Of a stretch of 64,000 nucleotides of DNA, positions 24,243 to 34,279 are shown piece after piece. The notes under the pieces were generated by a model. It did not search any database. It saw nothing but the letters and a program-made list of their open reading frames with translations, and was not told the DNA's origin. The stretch comes from Oxytropis ochrocephala (taxonomy: Eukaryota; Streptophyta; Magnoliopsida; Fabales; Fabaceae), in contig CM037091.1 of assembly GCA_020916435.1 (NCBI GenBank), positions 89,744,398 to 89,808,397 on the forward strand. Reading direction: 5' to 3'. The translations under genes and the position numbers were made by a program. Every line of letters starts with the position of its first letter. Position 1 is the first letter of the stretch.

Positions 24243-24417
24243 CCGTTGTTGGCCACCGGCTTAATCTACTTTGGAACTTGGGGTCGACACGGTGCTCCCG
24301 AATTCGATTCTCACTGTGGGGTTATTCAAGTCAGATTCATGCTAGCAATAAGATATATATTTTTTATAACTTACATAATGTTAATGATCATGAAGTAACG
24401 ATAACAAAATTTAATTA

Positions 24418-24475
24418 TGTAGCATGAAGCTAGCCATTTTTTAATTATGCAGCATGAAGTTGGCCATTTTTTAAT
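24418..24475. repeat. Short two-copy direct repeat
   Basis: TAGCATGAAGCTAGCCATTT and TTAATTATG are repeated once with few changes (GCAGCATGAAGTTGGCCATT). Confidence 0.8.
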
Positions 24476-24559
24476 TGCTTATCTGATAGGAATACTTCTA
24501 AAAGGGTATACTTTTCAACATCTTCTCTTTCTTCCTTTCGTCGTCGGTAACATCCACCG

Positions 24560-24850
24560 TCCCCTTCTGACGAAGAAATGACCCTCGAAGATTTCTTAAC
24601 CAAAGCAAGTGCTGTTACAGATGAAGATGTTAGAGGAGTTAATGTTAATGTTGAGGTTAAGGTTATGTCTCCTTCTCACTTCCCTCTCTCTCATCCTCCT
24701 CCTTCTTCTGACGCTTCGTCTTCTATTCAACCATCGGTTGCGGTGGTTAAGGACAAGAGAAGGGTTGTTGTTGAACCACTTGATGGGTATGGAATATTTG
24801 TTAAAGTTAAAGAGTCTATGGCTTCCAACGCTTATAGATTTATGCATTAA
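24560..24850 (+). pseudogene. ABI5/AREB-like bZIP gene fragment
   Basis: The open frame from ATG 24578 to the stop at 24850 reads MTLEDFLTKASAVTDEDV near its start, preceded in frame by SDEE. GEMTLEDFL-type sequence is a conserved N-terminal block of group A bZIP transcription factors (ABI5, AREB/ABF), which act in abscisic-acid responses. The fragment continues with a Pro/Ser-rich stretch, an RRVVVEPLDGYG segment and a stop. It lacks the basic region and leucine zipper, so it is a truncated copy. After the stop, TATGGAATATTTGTT plus about 12 more bases (24788) recurs at 24921. Expression as a 90-residue peptide cannot be excluded. Confidence 0.6.
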
Positions 24851-25056
24851 TACATAAATCTGGAATGAAAAAATACATTACGAATTTATGTATAAATAAA
24901 TAAATCCGGAATAAAAATATGTATGGAATATTTGTTGAAGTTAAGGAGTAAATGGAAAGTTTGAATTTATGTGGGGGTGTGTGGTCCAATTGTGGAGTAT
25001 CAAAAATAAAACCCTTAATTTGGATCCTTTTCTCTGCTAGGTTTGGTCCAATAGTT

Positions 25057-25501
25057 GGTGTTTGCTTTTCCCACACCCCCTCCTACTCTTTCACACCCTT
25101 TAACAAATTTTATTCCAAAAATAACCTCGCGTGAAACGCTGTGAGGACGTGTTTTATGACTGTTCAAACGACATTGTTCGAACACGTTCGAACAACATCA
25201 TGCGAACGCAATAAAAAGGTGAATGTGGTGTGAGAGTCCATTTTTTGTAATAAAATAGGGTGTTCGAACACCCTCATGCGAACCTGTTCGCATGACCCAA
25301 TGCGAACAGGTGAAATAACGCACAAGAGGGTGTGAAGTCAAGATTTAACACACACGAACGATATCATTCGAACCTGTTCGAAGGCCCGTGTTCGAACAAG
25401 TGAAATTTCGTTAAAAAAAGAGGTTTTGGCTGGCCTTTTAGTCTTTTCACACCCTTATGGGGTGTGTTTTGAGTAGGAGGGGGTGTGGGAAAAGCAAACG
25501 C
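25057..25501. mobile_element. Mutator-like MITE, copy 1 (445 bp)
   Basis: Terminal inverted repeats of about 29 bp, GTTTGCTTTTCCCACACCCC at the left and its complement at the right, are perfect over that length. The 9-mer CCAATAGTT is duplicated exactly at 25048-25056 and 25502-25510. A 9-bp target duplication points to the Mutator superfamily. The interior has no gene but contains many GTTCGAAC, TGCGAAC and GTTCGCA words. A relative lies at 31269-31739. Confidence 0.85.
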
Positions 25502-25587
25502 CCAATAGTTTTTCTGTCGATCTAAAGGCCCAAAGGCCCTATTGGCCCATTAATTAAGATGCTTTTGTACCTGAGTTGAATTGAATT

Positions 25588-25611
25588 ATTTTATTATTAT
25601 TATTATTATTA
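25588..25611. repeat. (TTA)n microsatellite
   Basis: About eight ATT/TTA triplets in a row. Confidence 0.9.
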
Positions 25612-26440
25612 TAGTAATTAAAAAGAAATACAATTTTCGACGATAAAAAATAATAATACTATTTGCACCTGATTTTCAAATATACGGATCCACTCTTTGT
25701 TTTGGACAAATAAAAGGAAGGACGCCTAATTAAAACTTTCAGATGTTAAAAAAATATCAAGAAGATAAAAGAGTATTTCCCCCTAATTTTATTAAAAAAA
25801 AAGAAAAAATAAATAAGACAGAAAAAAGACAAGGGGGGACTAGACCAATACCCTTGGCAAGAAAAAGAAGTCAAAACAATAACAGAGAACTCTAACATGA
25901 ACCCTAAACAATCCATCCTAAAGACAAATTACTAAATTACAATAACCCAATTAAAAGGAGACAGAACAGAATTTGCCCTTAAACGAGTATTATATTCGAT
26001 GATCAAATTCTTTTTTAAAAGTATCTCTATCCACTCTAATTGTTTTCCTCCAAATCATCTCTATCCAAAGTTTATTTCTGGAACATATCTTCTTCGTCTT
26101 TTAAACTTGTATTACTTTGCGGAATTTAACTTTTGAATTGTTTATACATTCTACACTCAAACTTTCGAAATATATTTACCACTGCCAGTTGAACTGTTGA
26201 ACAATTGAAGAACTGGAGAAGAACAAGGTCGTCGGAGTTGGACCTTGGGGTTAGAGGAATTGCAGAGTTGATTATTCGAAGGTCAATGAATACACAACAA
26301 CACAAGAGCACAGAGATTGCAGCGTGTTTTATTGCTTCTATTTTGCTACTGCGTTTTGTTTAGGAACTGGGAAGGGTTTAAAAAATTAAACCCCCAAAAT
26401 GACATCGTTTTAGTAGCAATATATGGGGAAAAAAGTTAGG
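25612..26440. other. No recognisable gene
   Basis: This is AT-rich DNA with no family I can name. Confidence 0.35.
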
Positions 26441-26483
26441 GGATGTCGCGGCTCCCCTCCGCTCCCACCAAGTACCGCCACTG
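26441..26483. mobile_element. Terminus of a hAT-like element related to 22255-23243
   Basis: The sequence GTCGCGGCTCCCCTCCGCTC, followed by a few bases and ACCGCCACTG, resembles the ends of the 989-bp hAT element, including the C-rich patch. The opposite end was not found upstream, so how much of 25.6-26.4 kb belongs to it is unknown. Confidence 0.5.
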
Positions 26484-26506
26484 GGTTCGTCTTTTTGGTC
26501 ACCACC

Positions 26507-27401
26507 AGTGGCGAATTTGTATGTTGGTGAGGAAGGTCACTTGAAAACCCCTTGAAAAAAATTCATTTAACACCCTATAAAAATGAATTTAACCCTCCTA
26601 AAAATATAATTTTGCATTAGAACCTCTAATTTTGCAGCCAATTGCACTTAAGACTCAACTAACTCACACACACTCCACCCAATAACGTTGATGCTGAGCT
26701 CATTACTAAATGATTTCAAAATATGAAATCACGAAGAGGACAATTATGAGTTGTATAATTTATTTATTTAAATATATTAAATTTGTTTTTAAGTATATTT
26801 TTAGGAATGTGTGCTTTAAGAAAATTTGACCTCCTGACTCTCTGGGTCCTAGATCCGCCACCAGGCATGGCAATGGGGTGAGGCAGGAACAGATTTTGCA
26901 TTCCCCATCCCTGAATCCCATATAGTTCCATGTTCCCCTATTCAAACCAAACTGGATTGAATTATTGATCCCCATCCACGTACCCAACAAGTTCGGGTAT
27001 CCCCTCCCCAACCCCGATCCCCGCAGTGGAAACAATTTTTTAAATAAAAAAAGTTTTTTTCTGTCCCAAGTCCGAACCTCTCCCCAAACTTTATCCCACA
27101 CTCTGACTAGCCCCAAACCCATAATTTAACAAAACAGTGAGTTTACTTGAGATTTTGAGTGTTTCTAATTTAAGAGGGGTAATATTACAATTGTAAATTC
27201 ATGTATTTGGGGCAGGTTTGTGGGCGGGGTTCGAGGTGGGGACCTATATCCACATTACTCACCCCGTCCCCGTATTTTCATTTCGGGGAAAACTCAAACT
27301 CAAACCCAAACTCAGTCAAAGCGGGGAAAACCCGTCAAATCGGGATGGGTTTGGGCGAGTCCCCGCGGGTACGAGTTTTGTTGCCATGTCTATCCGCCAT
27401 T
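26507..27401. mobile_element. hAT-like element interrupted by a second hAT-like element
   Basis: The left end starts AGTGGCGAATTTG and the right end, on the minus strand, starts AATGGCGGAT. The flanking 8-mers TCACCACC (26499-26506) and GCACCACC (27402-27409) differ at one base. The right terminal repeat has been split by the insertion at 26861-27391, which duplicated ATCCGCCA. Without that insertion the outer element would be about 356 bp. It has no coding capacity. Confidence 0.65.
26861..27391. mobile_element. Nested hAT-like MITE, 531 bp, GC-rich ends
   Basis: The left end is CCAGGCATGGCAATGGGG and the right end, on the minus strand, is AGACATGGCAACAAAAC. The 8-mer ATCCGCCA is exact on both sides (26853-26860 and 27392-27399). 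Both ends are rich in GGGGATGGGG- or CCCCATCC-like words, giving spurious open frames. No gene. Confidence 0.75.
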
Positions 27402-27409
27402 GCACCACC

Positions 27410-28787
27410 ATCACTACAAGGCATGTGCGACTTACCCCATTCTTCTATGTGTCAAGTCTGTTAGGTATAGTCAGGGCCGACTATTAGCAACTGCAACATG
27501 GGCTATTGCACAGGGTTTTTTAGGGGCCCAAAAAGAAAATTAATAAGTCCATTTGATAAAATATTATTAGTTTGAATTTTAATTGAGATTTTATTTACAA
27601 TTTAAATAAAGTATAATTAAGGACCCCTTAATCATATACTCTACACGAGTTCTCGTCGTCACCTGCTTTTGATTTCGAATAGGTTGTGGGCCTTTCTTTT
27701 CCTTGAGTGAGCCTTTCCGCGTCAGATTCTTTTGAAAGGTTTGGAACCCTTGTGCATAAGCTGAAAAGGAAGTGACAATGGGTGTCATGCTATAAAGGCC
27801 AGATACTTCAAAACTGGAAACGTACTCGTATCGGATATGTATCTGATACCCAAACACACCTGATACTTTCTGATACGTACCGAAAGATTATCCAATAATT
27901 TTTTAATTATTTTTTAAAAAATATTTCATCCGATACTTTTCAAATACATATTTTATATTTATTACCAACTAAGGATACTTCTCAGATATATTTTCGATAT
28001 CTCTTACCAACTAAGCATTGTCACTCATATCTGGTACATTTTATATTTTAATACCTTAATAACTAAAAGGAAAATTTATATGTTTCTTCGTAATACAATC
28101 ATAGAAGAAATAGTACATTGTCATATGGGTAAGATAAATATATATGTAACTATCTCTACTTGATATGATCACAAGTATTTATTTCTACAAAGTGATCATC
28201 ATATATTGACTAATGATATGCTTATGTGTTATTGAGCAACAACTAATATAAATATCTTTGCCTATAAAAAGTCATCTATATTATATATATATATATATTG
28301 TCAAGGGAAGGTCTCATCTGTGATATTATTGAGACCGTGGAATAGGATGTAAAGCCTATTTCTGAACACCGTTTATTGTCATTCCAGGTCTATTTGTAGT
28401 TCCGGTTTAGTTCTAACATGTAGTTCTAGCTAAAAAAGATAAGATCAAAAAGAAGTGTGACTTTCCTTTTCAAAATGTTGCCCCCGTTTCTTTTTCCTAT
28501 GTCTACTATCCAAATGCAATGGTTGTATGTTGTTTTACTCAAAGTTATGCACCCTGCCCCCATTGAAGTGAAGGAAGAACCTTTTTTTGCGCTTTATCTT
28601 TACTTCTTATAGCTTTTTGTCTGAGCTGTCATGCTGAAGGGAGTCTGTTATGTATCTAGTCTAGTACATGACCACATCAATTCAATTAGATGTAGGCGCC
28701 ATTCAACTAAAATCTAATTTCCTATATAAAAGTATAGTTAAGGACCCAACTTTTAGTGATTCATTTGATAAATGTATAATTAGAGAT
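27410..28787. other. No recognisable gene; repeat-derived
   Basis: CAGGGCCGACTATT at about 27473 resembles a hAT-type terminus but I found no partner. 28281-28299 is a short (TA)n run. The remainder is AT-rich intergenic DNA. Confidence 0.4.
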
Positions 28788-29017
28788 TGTTATGAATAAT
28801 ATTAGTGGATGTCCACTAGTTTCCTTCTTCTTTCATTACTTCCCTTAGTAGTGGCTTTTATGGTTGTCCATTCACTTGCTAATCTACACCGTATAAATTA
28901 ATAGGGTTCAATCTTATGTGTAGATACACACTTGTAATGAGAATAAATAATACAAAGAATCATCTTCCCTCCTTCTATTGTCCTTCTTTAGCTATTGTTT
29001 TGATTCGTTTTATAACA
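28788..29017 (+). mobile_element. Solo LTR, 230 bp, with 5-bp target duplication
   Basis: The block starts TGTTATGAATAATATTAG, ends GATTCGTTTTATAACA, and is flanked by GAGAT on both sides (28783-28787 and 29018-29022). The terminal TGTTAT/ATAACA inverted repeat and the exact 5-bp duplication identify a solo LTR of a small Copia-like or TRIM element. Confidence 0.85.
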
Positions 29018-29849
29018 GAGATCTAATTTTAAAGAGTTAAACATGACTTTCAAATTGTTTGGGATGGCCTAACTATAGCCTCATTTCACAACCCTTGAGC
29101 TCACTCACTCCAGTTTCAATATTGCGCTTGAACTCGTGATTTAAATTTTAAATAGCCAACTTATAATCTCGTAATTTACCATCCATCAAAAAGGGATTGT
29201 CTAACTGATGGGATGGGTATATATATATATATATAAAGAGAAATGTCAAAAAGTAAGAGAATAAAAGTAAGAATGAGAGAAATAACAAAACATGACACCT
29301 CCTTCTGTATATTTATATATGGTGCTTATAACTTCTTTTTTTTTATCAACATGGTGCTTATAACTTAGCTTCTATTGTATTTCTTATATTTCTTACAAAA
29401 ATCATTCTTACCAAATAACAATCCTCATATATAAAAGTTTCTAACTTGCTTGAATCCAAACTTCCTGTTAATATTTTTAAACAAGCAAAAAGAGCTTCAG
29501 CCCAAGTGGCAGACCCAATAGGGTGACCTACTGGCCATGATCACCCCAATTGTTTAAATTTAATTTGAGTTTTTATTAGTATAATAATTTGTGTTAAGAC
29601 AATATATTTTTTCCAAAAAAAAACTTAAGATAATATATCAATTGGTTAAATAGGTGTGTATCATTTTAACTTCTTTTAGAGTGAATACCTAAATTGGCTA
29701 TTAACAAAAAATTATAGAGACCAATTTTAGTCTTTGAAAAATAAAAAGTACTTATTTAATCCTCAACAACTCAATTATATGTCAAACTAGCCCTTTTGTG
29801 ATAATTTTTAAGAAGATTTTAGTCATTGTTAAAGACTATAGACCAAAAT

Positions 29850-30003
29850 TCATTTTTTTTTTTTTTGACAAAAGGGGCCTATTTGATTTCATTAATAATA
29901 AATTGGGAAATACATGCCGATATATCAAAAACAGTATGAGACGAAGCTGGTAACAAGGCTATCCCTACCAAAGTGTGAGCTACCTTATTAGCTTGAAATT
30001 TTT
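29850..30003 (-). mobile_element. 5'-truncated LINE end, minus strand
   Basis: On the minus strand the frame reads NKVAHTLVGIALLPASS, then HTVFDISACIPNLL, and ends in a run of 15 A. This matches the RNase H-proximal C-terminus and poly(A) tail of L1-type plant LINEs. Only about 150 bp remain, as is common after incomplete reverse transcription. Confidence 0.65.
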
Positions 30004-30416
30004 CTTATAGATAAAAATTAGAGTGAGTTTTTTTGTTACAGGAGAGTAATTCTTACTATACATTTATGTTACTTATAATAATTCTTAGTATACTTTTTTT
30101 ATAAAAAATATTAATTATGTATTTAATTTCGTATTTGTGCTATATATACATGTAAAAATTGAGTTTTTATAACTAAATCATGCTTTCACAACTTGATCAC
30201 TCCTAATTAAAATTTCTGGCTCCGTCCCTGTTATCACCCCCAAATATTTAAATCAAAATAGCTCAATAACTCAACTCTGCTTATAGACAAAATGAACACT
30301 TTCACCAGTAGTACCTAATGTTGGATAAAGGAATATTCCAAATGCAAATTCTACACCAAATTTTGTAGCATGCTCTCATGCCTTAATCTATGCAAATTCA
30401 TGTATGAATCATTAAT

Positions 30417-30948
30417 TTAAGCTCTTCCTGGTGTCCTTGGTGGTACATGGCGATTATTTGCTCCTGTTCCTGGATAATCATTACTTTCCAAATCAATCCT
30501 TCCCTCTACCATGAACTCTTTTAATTCCATCTCATCGAAATTCTCTTCTCCAATTCTTAGTTTTGGACCACCCTTTAACTATAGAAAGAAAGAAAATTGA
30601 TTAAGTTAATTAGACCCCAAACAGAATAAAATAACTTCGATGTTTCAAAATATTGAAGGACAAGTATTAATTTATGTTCATAAGGGTGGTGCATATGGTA
30701 CAAGCAATCACCTGATTTTTAAGAGTAGTTTCTATGGAAGATTTTTCCCAGTTTACCAAAAAACTTCCTGCAAACAATTAAGGTTCAATTAATGTACCAT
30801 AAATGTGATTAATGAAAATAGGAATGCTTGAAAATAATTATTGGAGAAATTCCATATGCTTACTAGTTGTGGGGACAGCATTAGATAAGAGAACAAGTGA
30901 GAAGCCTAGAAGAAGGACTATGAGAAATTGGAGAGGAGCTTTGGACAT
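30417..30948 (-). CDS. PSY-type sulfated-tyrosine peptide precursor, 100 aa
   Basis: Three exons join in frame: 30864-30948 (85 bp), 30712-30767 (56 bp) and 30417-30578 (162 bp), with GTAAGC and GTGATT donors and TTGCAG and CTATAG acceptors. The product is 100 residues. Residues 1-24 (MSKAPLQFLIVLLLGFSLVL, then LSNA) form a clear signal peptide with cleavage expected after SNA. Residues 25-75 are a variable acidic propeptide. The end, residues 81-97, reads DYPGTGANNRHVPPRTP. This fits the PSY pattern D-Y-x4-A-N-x2-H-x-P, preceded by acidic residues (DLESN) that favour tyrosine sulfation of Tyr82 by TPST. PSY peptides are secreted, processed and sensed by receptor kinases to balance growth and stress responses. 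Processing here is inferred. Start: the only ATG in frame before the signal peptide. A (GA)n run lies 18 bases upstream and a TATA stretch about 120 bases upstream. Confidence 0.8.
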
Positions 30949-30965
30949 GTTGAAGAAAGTGAAGC

Positions 30966-31003
<38 letters not shown>
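30966..31003. repeat. (GA)n run in the presumed 5' UTR of the PSY-like gene
   Basis: About 19 GA units; CT repeats on the coding strand, a common feature of plant 5' UTRs. Confidence 0.9.
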
Positions 31004-31005
<2 letters not shown>

Positions 31006-31063
31006 CTGAGAATAGAACTGAGGAAAGGGATTAGAGTAGATCCCTTGTGGTGGAGATTACTGC

Positions 31064-31080
31064 TTATATATATATAAAAA
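31064..31080 (-). promoter_or_regulatory. Probable TATA box of the PSY-like gene
   Basis: On the minus strand TTTTTATATATATATAAGC lies about 120 bases upstream of the start codon, which places a start site near 31035. Position and composition are the only evidence. Confidence 0.4.
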
Positions 31081-31268
31081 TATCTGAAGACAGCGTAATT
31101 ATTGATTTTAATATTACATGACAGCCTAAGTTTGATTGTTCCAAGTCAACTTAAAGTTGTATTGCACGCTTATAATTTCTTATGGTAAAAAATTAACAAA
31201 ATTTGAGAGTCTGTTTCCACTTGTCTGACCTTATGCAAAATGTGCCTTCTCCACATGGTTACTCCGAT

Positions 31269-31739
31269 GGGGGTTTTGCTTTTCACACTCCCCTTCCTAC
31301 TCAAAATACACTACATAAGAGTGTGAAAGACTAAAAGGCCATTAATGAAATGGCCAAAGCATAATTTTTTTCAAAAAATTTCACTTGTTCGAATATGTTC
31401 GAACAGTCCCATTCGAGTGTGTTAAATATTGGCACACACCCTCTTGTGTGTAATTTAACATGTTCGAATGGCACCAATCGAACAGGTTTGCATAGACGTA
31501 TTCGAACACACTATTTTATTTCGTTCGTATGTTGTTAACCGAGGCAAAAATAATGGACCATCACACCACATTCACCAATTTTATTGCGTTCGTATACATG
31601 TGTTCAAACGTGTCGAACAAGGTCATTCGAACTGTCATTAAACACGTCCTCCACAAGCGTTCCACGCGAGGTTATTTTTGGAAAAAAATTTGTTAAGGGG
31701 TGTGTTTGAGTAGGAGGGGGAGTGGGGAAAGTAAAAGCC
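31269..31739. mobile_element. Mutator-like MITE, copy 2 (471 bp)
   Basis: The ends GGGGGTTTTGCTTTTCACAC and, on the minus strand, GGCTTTTACTTTCCCC resemble those of the element at 25057. The interior shares the AGTAGGAGGGGG and ACGCGAGGTTATTTTTGG phrases and the same GTTCGAAC-type words. The flanking 9-mers TACTCCGAT (31260-31268) and TACTTTGAT (31740-31748) match at 7 of 9 bases. It lies 0.3 kb upstream of the PSY-like gene. Confidence 0.8.
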
Positions 31740-31835
31740 TACTTTGATTTAGGTTTTAATGAATCTCGTCCACTAGGTTTACCAACTCATCCGATAAAAT
31801 AGGTGGGATGGACCAACAAATATGAATTAAAAAAA

Positions 31836-32141
31836 TTGGGCCCATACTTCCTACAACTCTCCAACTACTCACTAGACACTTCCAAATCTTGTGAAAAGAT
31901 GAAAGTGACATTAATGAAACGTGCTTGTATCTTTTTTTTTGGTATTACGATGGTTCGAAAGTATACTTCTGAACCAAGCAGACACCCCCATTTGCAATAT
32001 TTTTAATAGGTTCGGAAGTTTATTTCCTAAAATGCAGCGTGGGGGGTTTGGAAGTGTGTTTCACGTGAGGGTATTTTTGAAATATTTGAGGATTGAGGGT
32101 GTCAAGTGAGTAGCTGAAGGGTTGTAGGAAGTATGTGCCAA
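31836..32141. mobile_element. MITE with about 40-bp terminal inverted repeats
   Basis: Left CCCATACTTCCTACAACTCT followed by CCAACTACTCACTAGACAC pairs with right GTGTCAAGTGAGTAGCTGAA followed by GGGTTGTAGGAAGTATG. The superfamily is not clear because A-rich flanks hide the target duplication. Confidence 0.65.
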
Positions 32142-33960
32142 AAAGTTTCCCAAACTAACCCGCCCCAAAAACTTATTGGCCCATCATGGGCTGGGCAAAC
32201 CTGTTGGCCCGCTATCATTTCACTTTGCACATTTTGACTTCATATGATTTCCCTAAAAGTTACATAAAACTTAAAATAGAGATAAAAGTTGATTTGGTTT
32301 GACGGTTTAAAATGGAGATATTTGTTTTTATATTACACTTGTTTTGTAATGAAAATATTTTTTTGTGATATAAATATTTATGTTAACAACGAACTTTATA
32401 CTTAAAAACCCAATATTTTTTTAATTTATATACTAATTCACCTCAAATGCTAATATATACTCAGTGTTGTTTTATTTTGTACGTGCAACATAGTTTAATA
32501 TGCGTCCAAAAGAAAATCTATCTGGCACAAGTTTTTGGCCCATGAGCCAGCCCCTTTCGCTGGTAGTCTGCATAGGGTTGAGTAGGGCCAGTAAATTAGT
32601 GGCCTAAAATCATTTTGTCCCAACCCAACCTAACTTGGTTTGAAATTCTCTTTTGCTCGAATGAGCCTAGTGCGCCCGATTTGACAGATCTATGTTTTAA
32701 TCCGTACGACTCAATTGAATTCCAACTATAATGAATTTATTTTGATGAGATGATCAATAGTTGATGTATTATTATAAAATAAAAAAAAATGACATAAATA
32801 ATGATTAGGACATACACATCAGCGATCAAACAATCAGGTAAGAGACTAGTAAACGAACTTAGTGAGAAAATGTTAAAAATGGTAACAGTGCATTAGTTTT
32901 GAAACATAAGGGAACAATTTAGGAAAAAATAAATAAATAATTGATTTAAAATCTGAAATAAATTAAGGGACCTCGAGAGCAATTTTGACTTTAATTTTTA
33001 TAAAGTAAAATTGTCTTCTATAGTGATAAGAATAAGATGGTCGAACTTAAAGTTCTCTAATTTAAAGAAAAAAGTCTCAATTAAAATTTGTTTTAAATCT
33101 CATCCATTAATAATGATTTTTAGGCTTGCTTGACCTTATGGGAGGTTTTATAGTAATGTGAGGGTGAAAAATAACACTCGTGAATGATGTAACACAATGT
33201 ACTAAATTTGTTTGTGCACTGTAACGGTGGGCCTAACAACATAATCATCACAGATGTATTAGAAAGTTATTAATATATCCTCAATTTTTATTCTCAAATT
33301 TCATGAAGGACTAATTCCTTACCACAGATTGAGTTTGGGTTACATGTATGGTTGTGAAATATGGACAAAATTTATTGATTGATTGCATGCTTTATAAACG
33401 AAGAAGTGAGCAATAAATGGAATCTTAGGAACCTTGATAATTGATGGAAGACCTAACAAGAGAAATGAGTCACGGTAGCACATGAGGTCGGCCTTGGACG
33501 GTGGATATTATCCCATTTGTCTCATTAATCAATGTGTTTGAGTAATTGAGTATGACATCCACTTATGTCCCATCCTTTTCTTCATCTCCATTTCAACTTT
33601 CACGTGTGCAACAGTTAGTTAATCTATAACTTCAATCATATGATAACATATTGACTCTTGGAGAAGTGCGTTTAGTTTGAAATTATAAGTGATATGGCAT
33701 AATATATTGGGCTCATGGTGAGGATCTAATTTTGTTCTTGGGCCGCATACAAGGCCTAACAGTGCGTAAAAGGTCGATTGTTGGGAGGTCCTCCAAGGAC
33801 AAGGCACGGGAGACAAATTACACTTGTAGATAAGACATACGTCAAGTCACTAGTTGTCTCATATAGATCACGCTCAAGGGATATGGTAGAGTCTTAATAC
33901 GCCACGTATCCCTAGGGCTCGATCACCCCCAAGGGGTTGGTCTTGACCGAATAAGACACA
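32142..33960. other. No recognisable gene
   Basis: This is AT-rich intergenic DNA. The part at 33619-33960 has repeat-like composition, but I cannot place it in a family. Confidence 0.4.
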
Positions 33961-34018
33961 ATGGTCCCTAATCCACCTCCTACTAAAAGATGACAATACT
34001 CCATGCAAAGATATATGT
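33961..34018 (-). repeat. 58-bp scrap of the same LINE as 34280-36003
   Basis: Bases 33961-34018 match 35945-36001 with about four differences and encode RRWIRDHC on the minus strand. Both copies break off at the same ATATATGT edge on the right. Confidence 0.8.
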
Positions 34019-34279
34019 ATTTTGCCTAACCTAAACTAAACACCAACTTGAGTGTCGGGGTTCCGTAGTGGTTACCCACTTGCCTCACTTTCAATCACAA
34101 AAATGAATTTGCTCCATTTAAAGGGACGAATTCGACTTTACTTACCTCTCAACCGAACTTTGGATTTGTCAGGGCCCATTTTCCCTTTCCCCTTAGAAAC
34201 TACAAATACTTTTCTTCTTTTGATTATTTAAAGAAAACACAATTGCTTGTTTCGACTATTTTGAAAAGATAAATGAAAT

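Noticed and set aside
24560..24850. A functional link between the ARIA fragment and the ABI5-like fragment, because ARIA partners a group A bZIP
   Set aside because: The two pieces are 19 kb apart, both broken, and lie in unrelated repeat contexts; coincidence is the simpler reading.
27201..27543. Three overlapping plus-strand frames rich in Pro and Gly
   Set aside because: They arise from the GC-rich end of the nested hAT-like MITE and have no family likeness.
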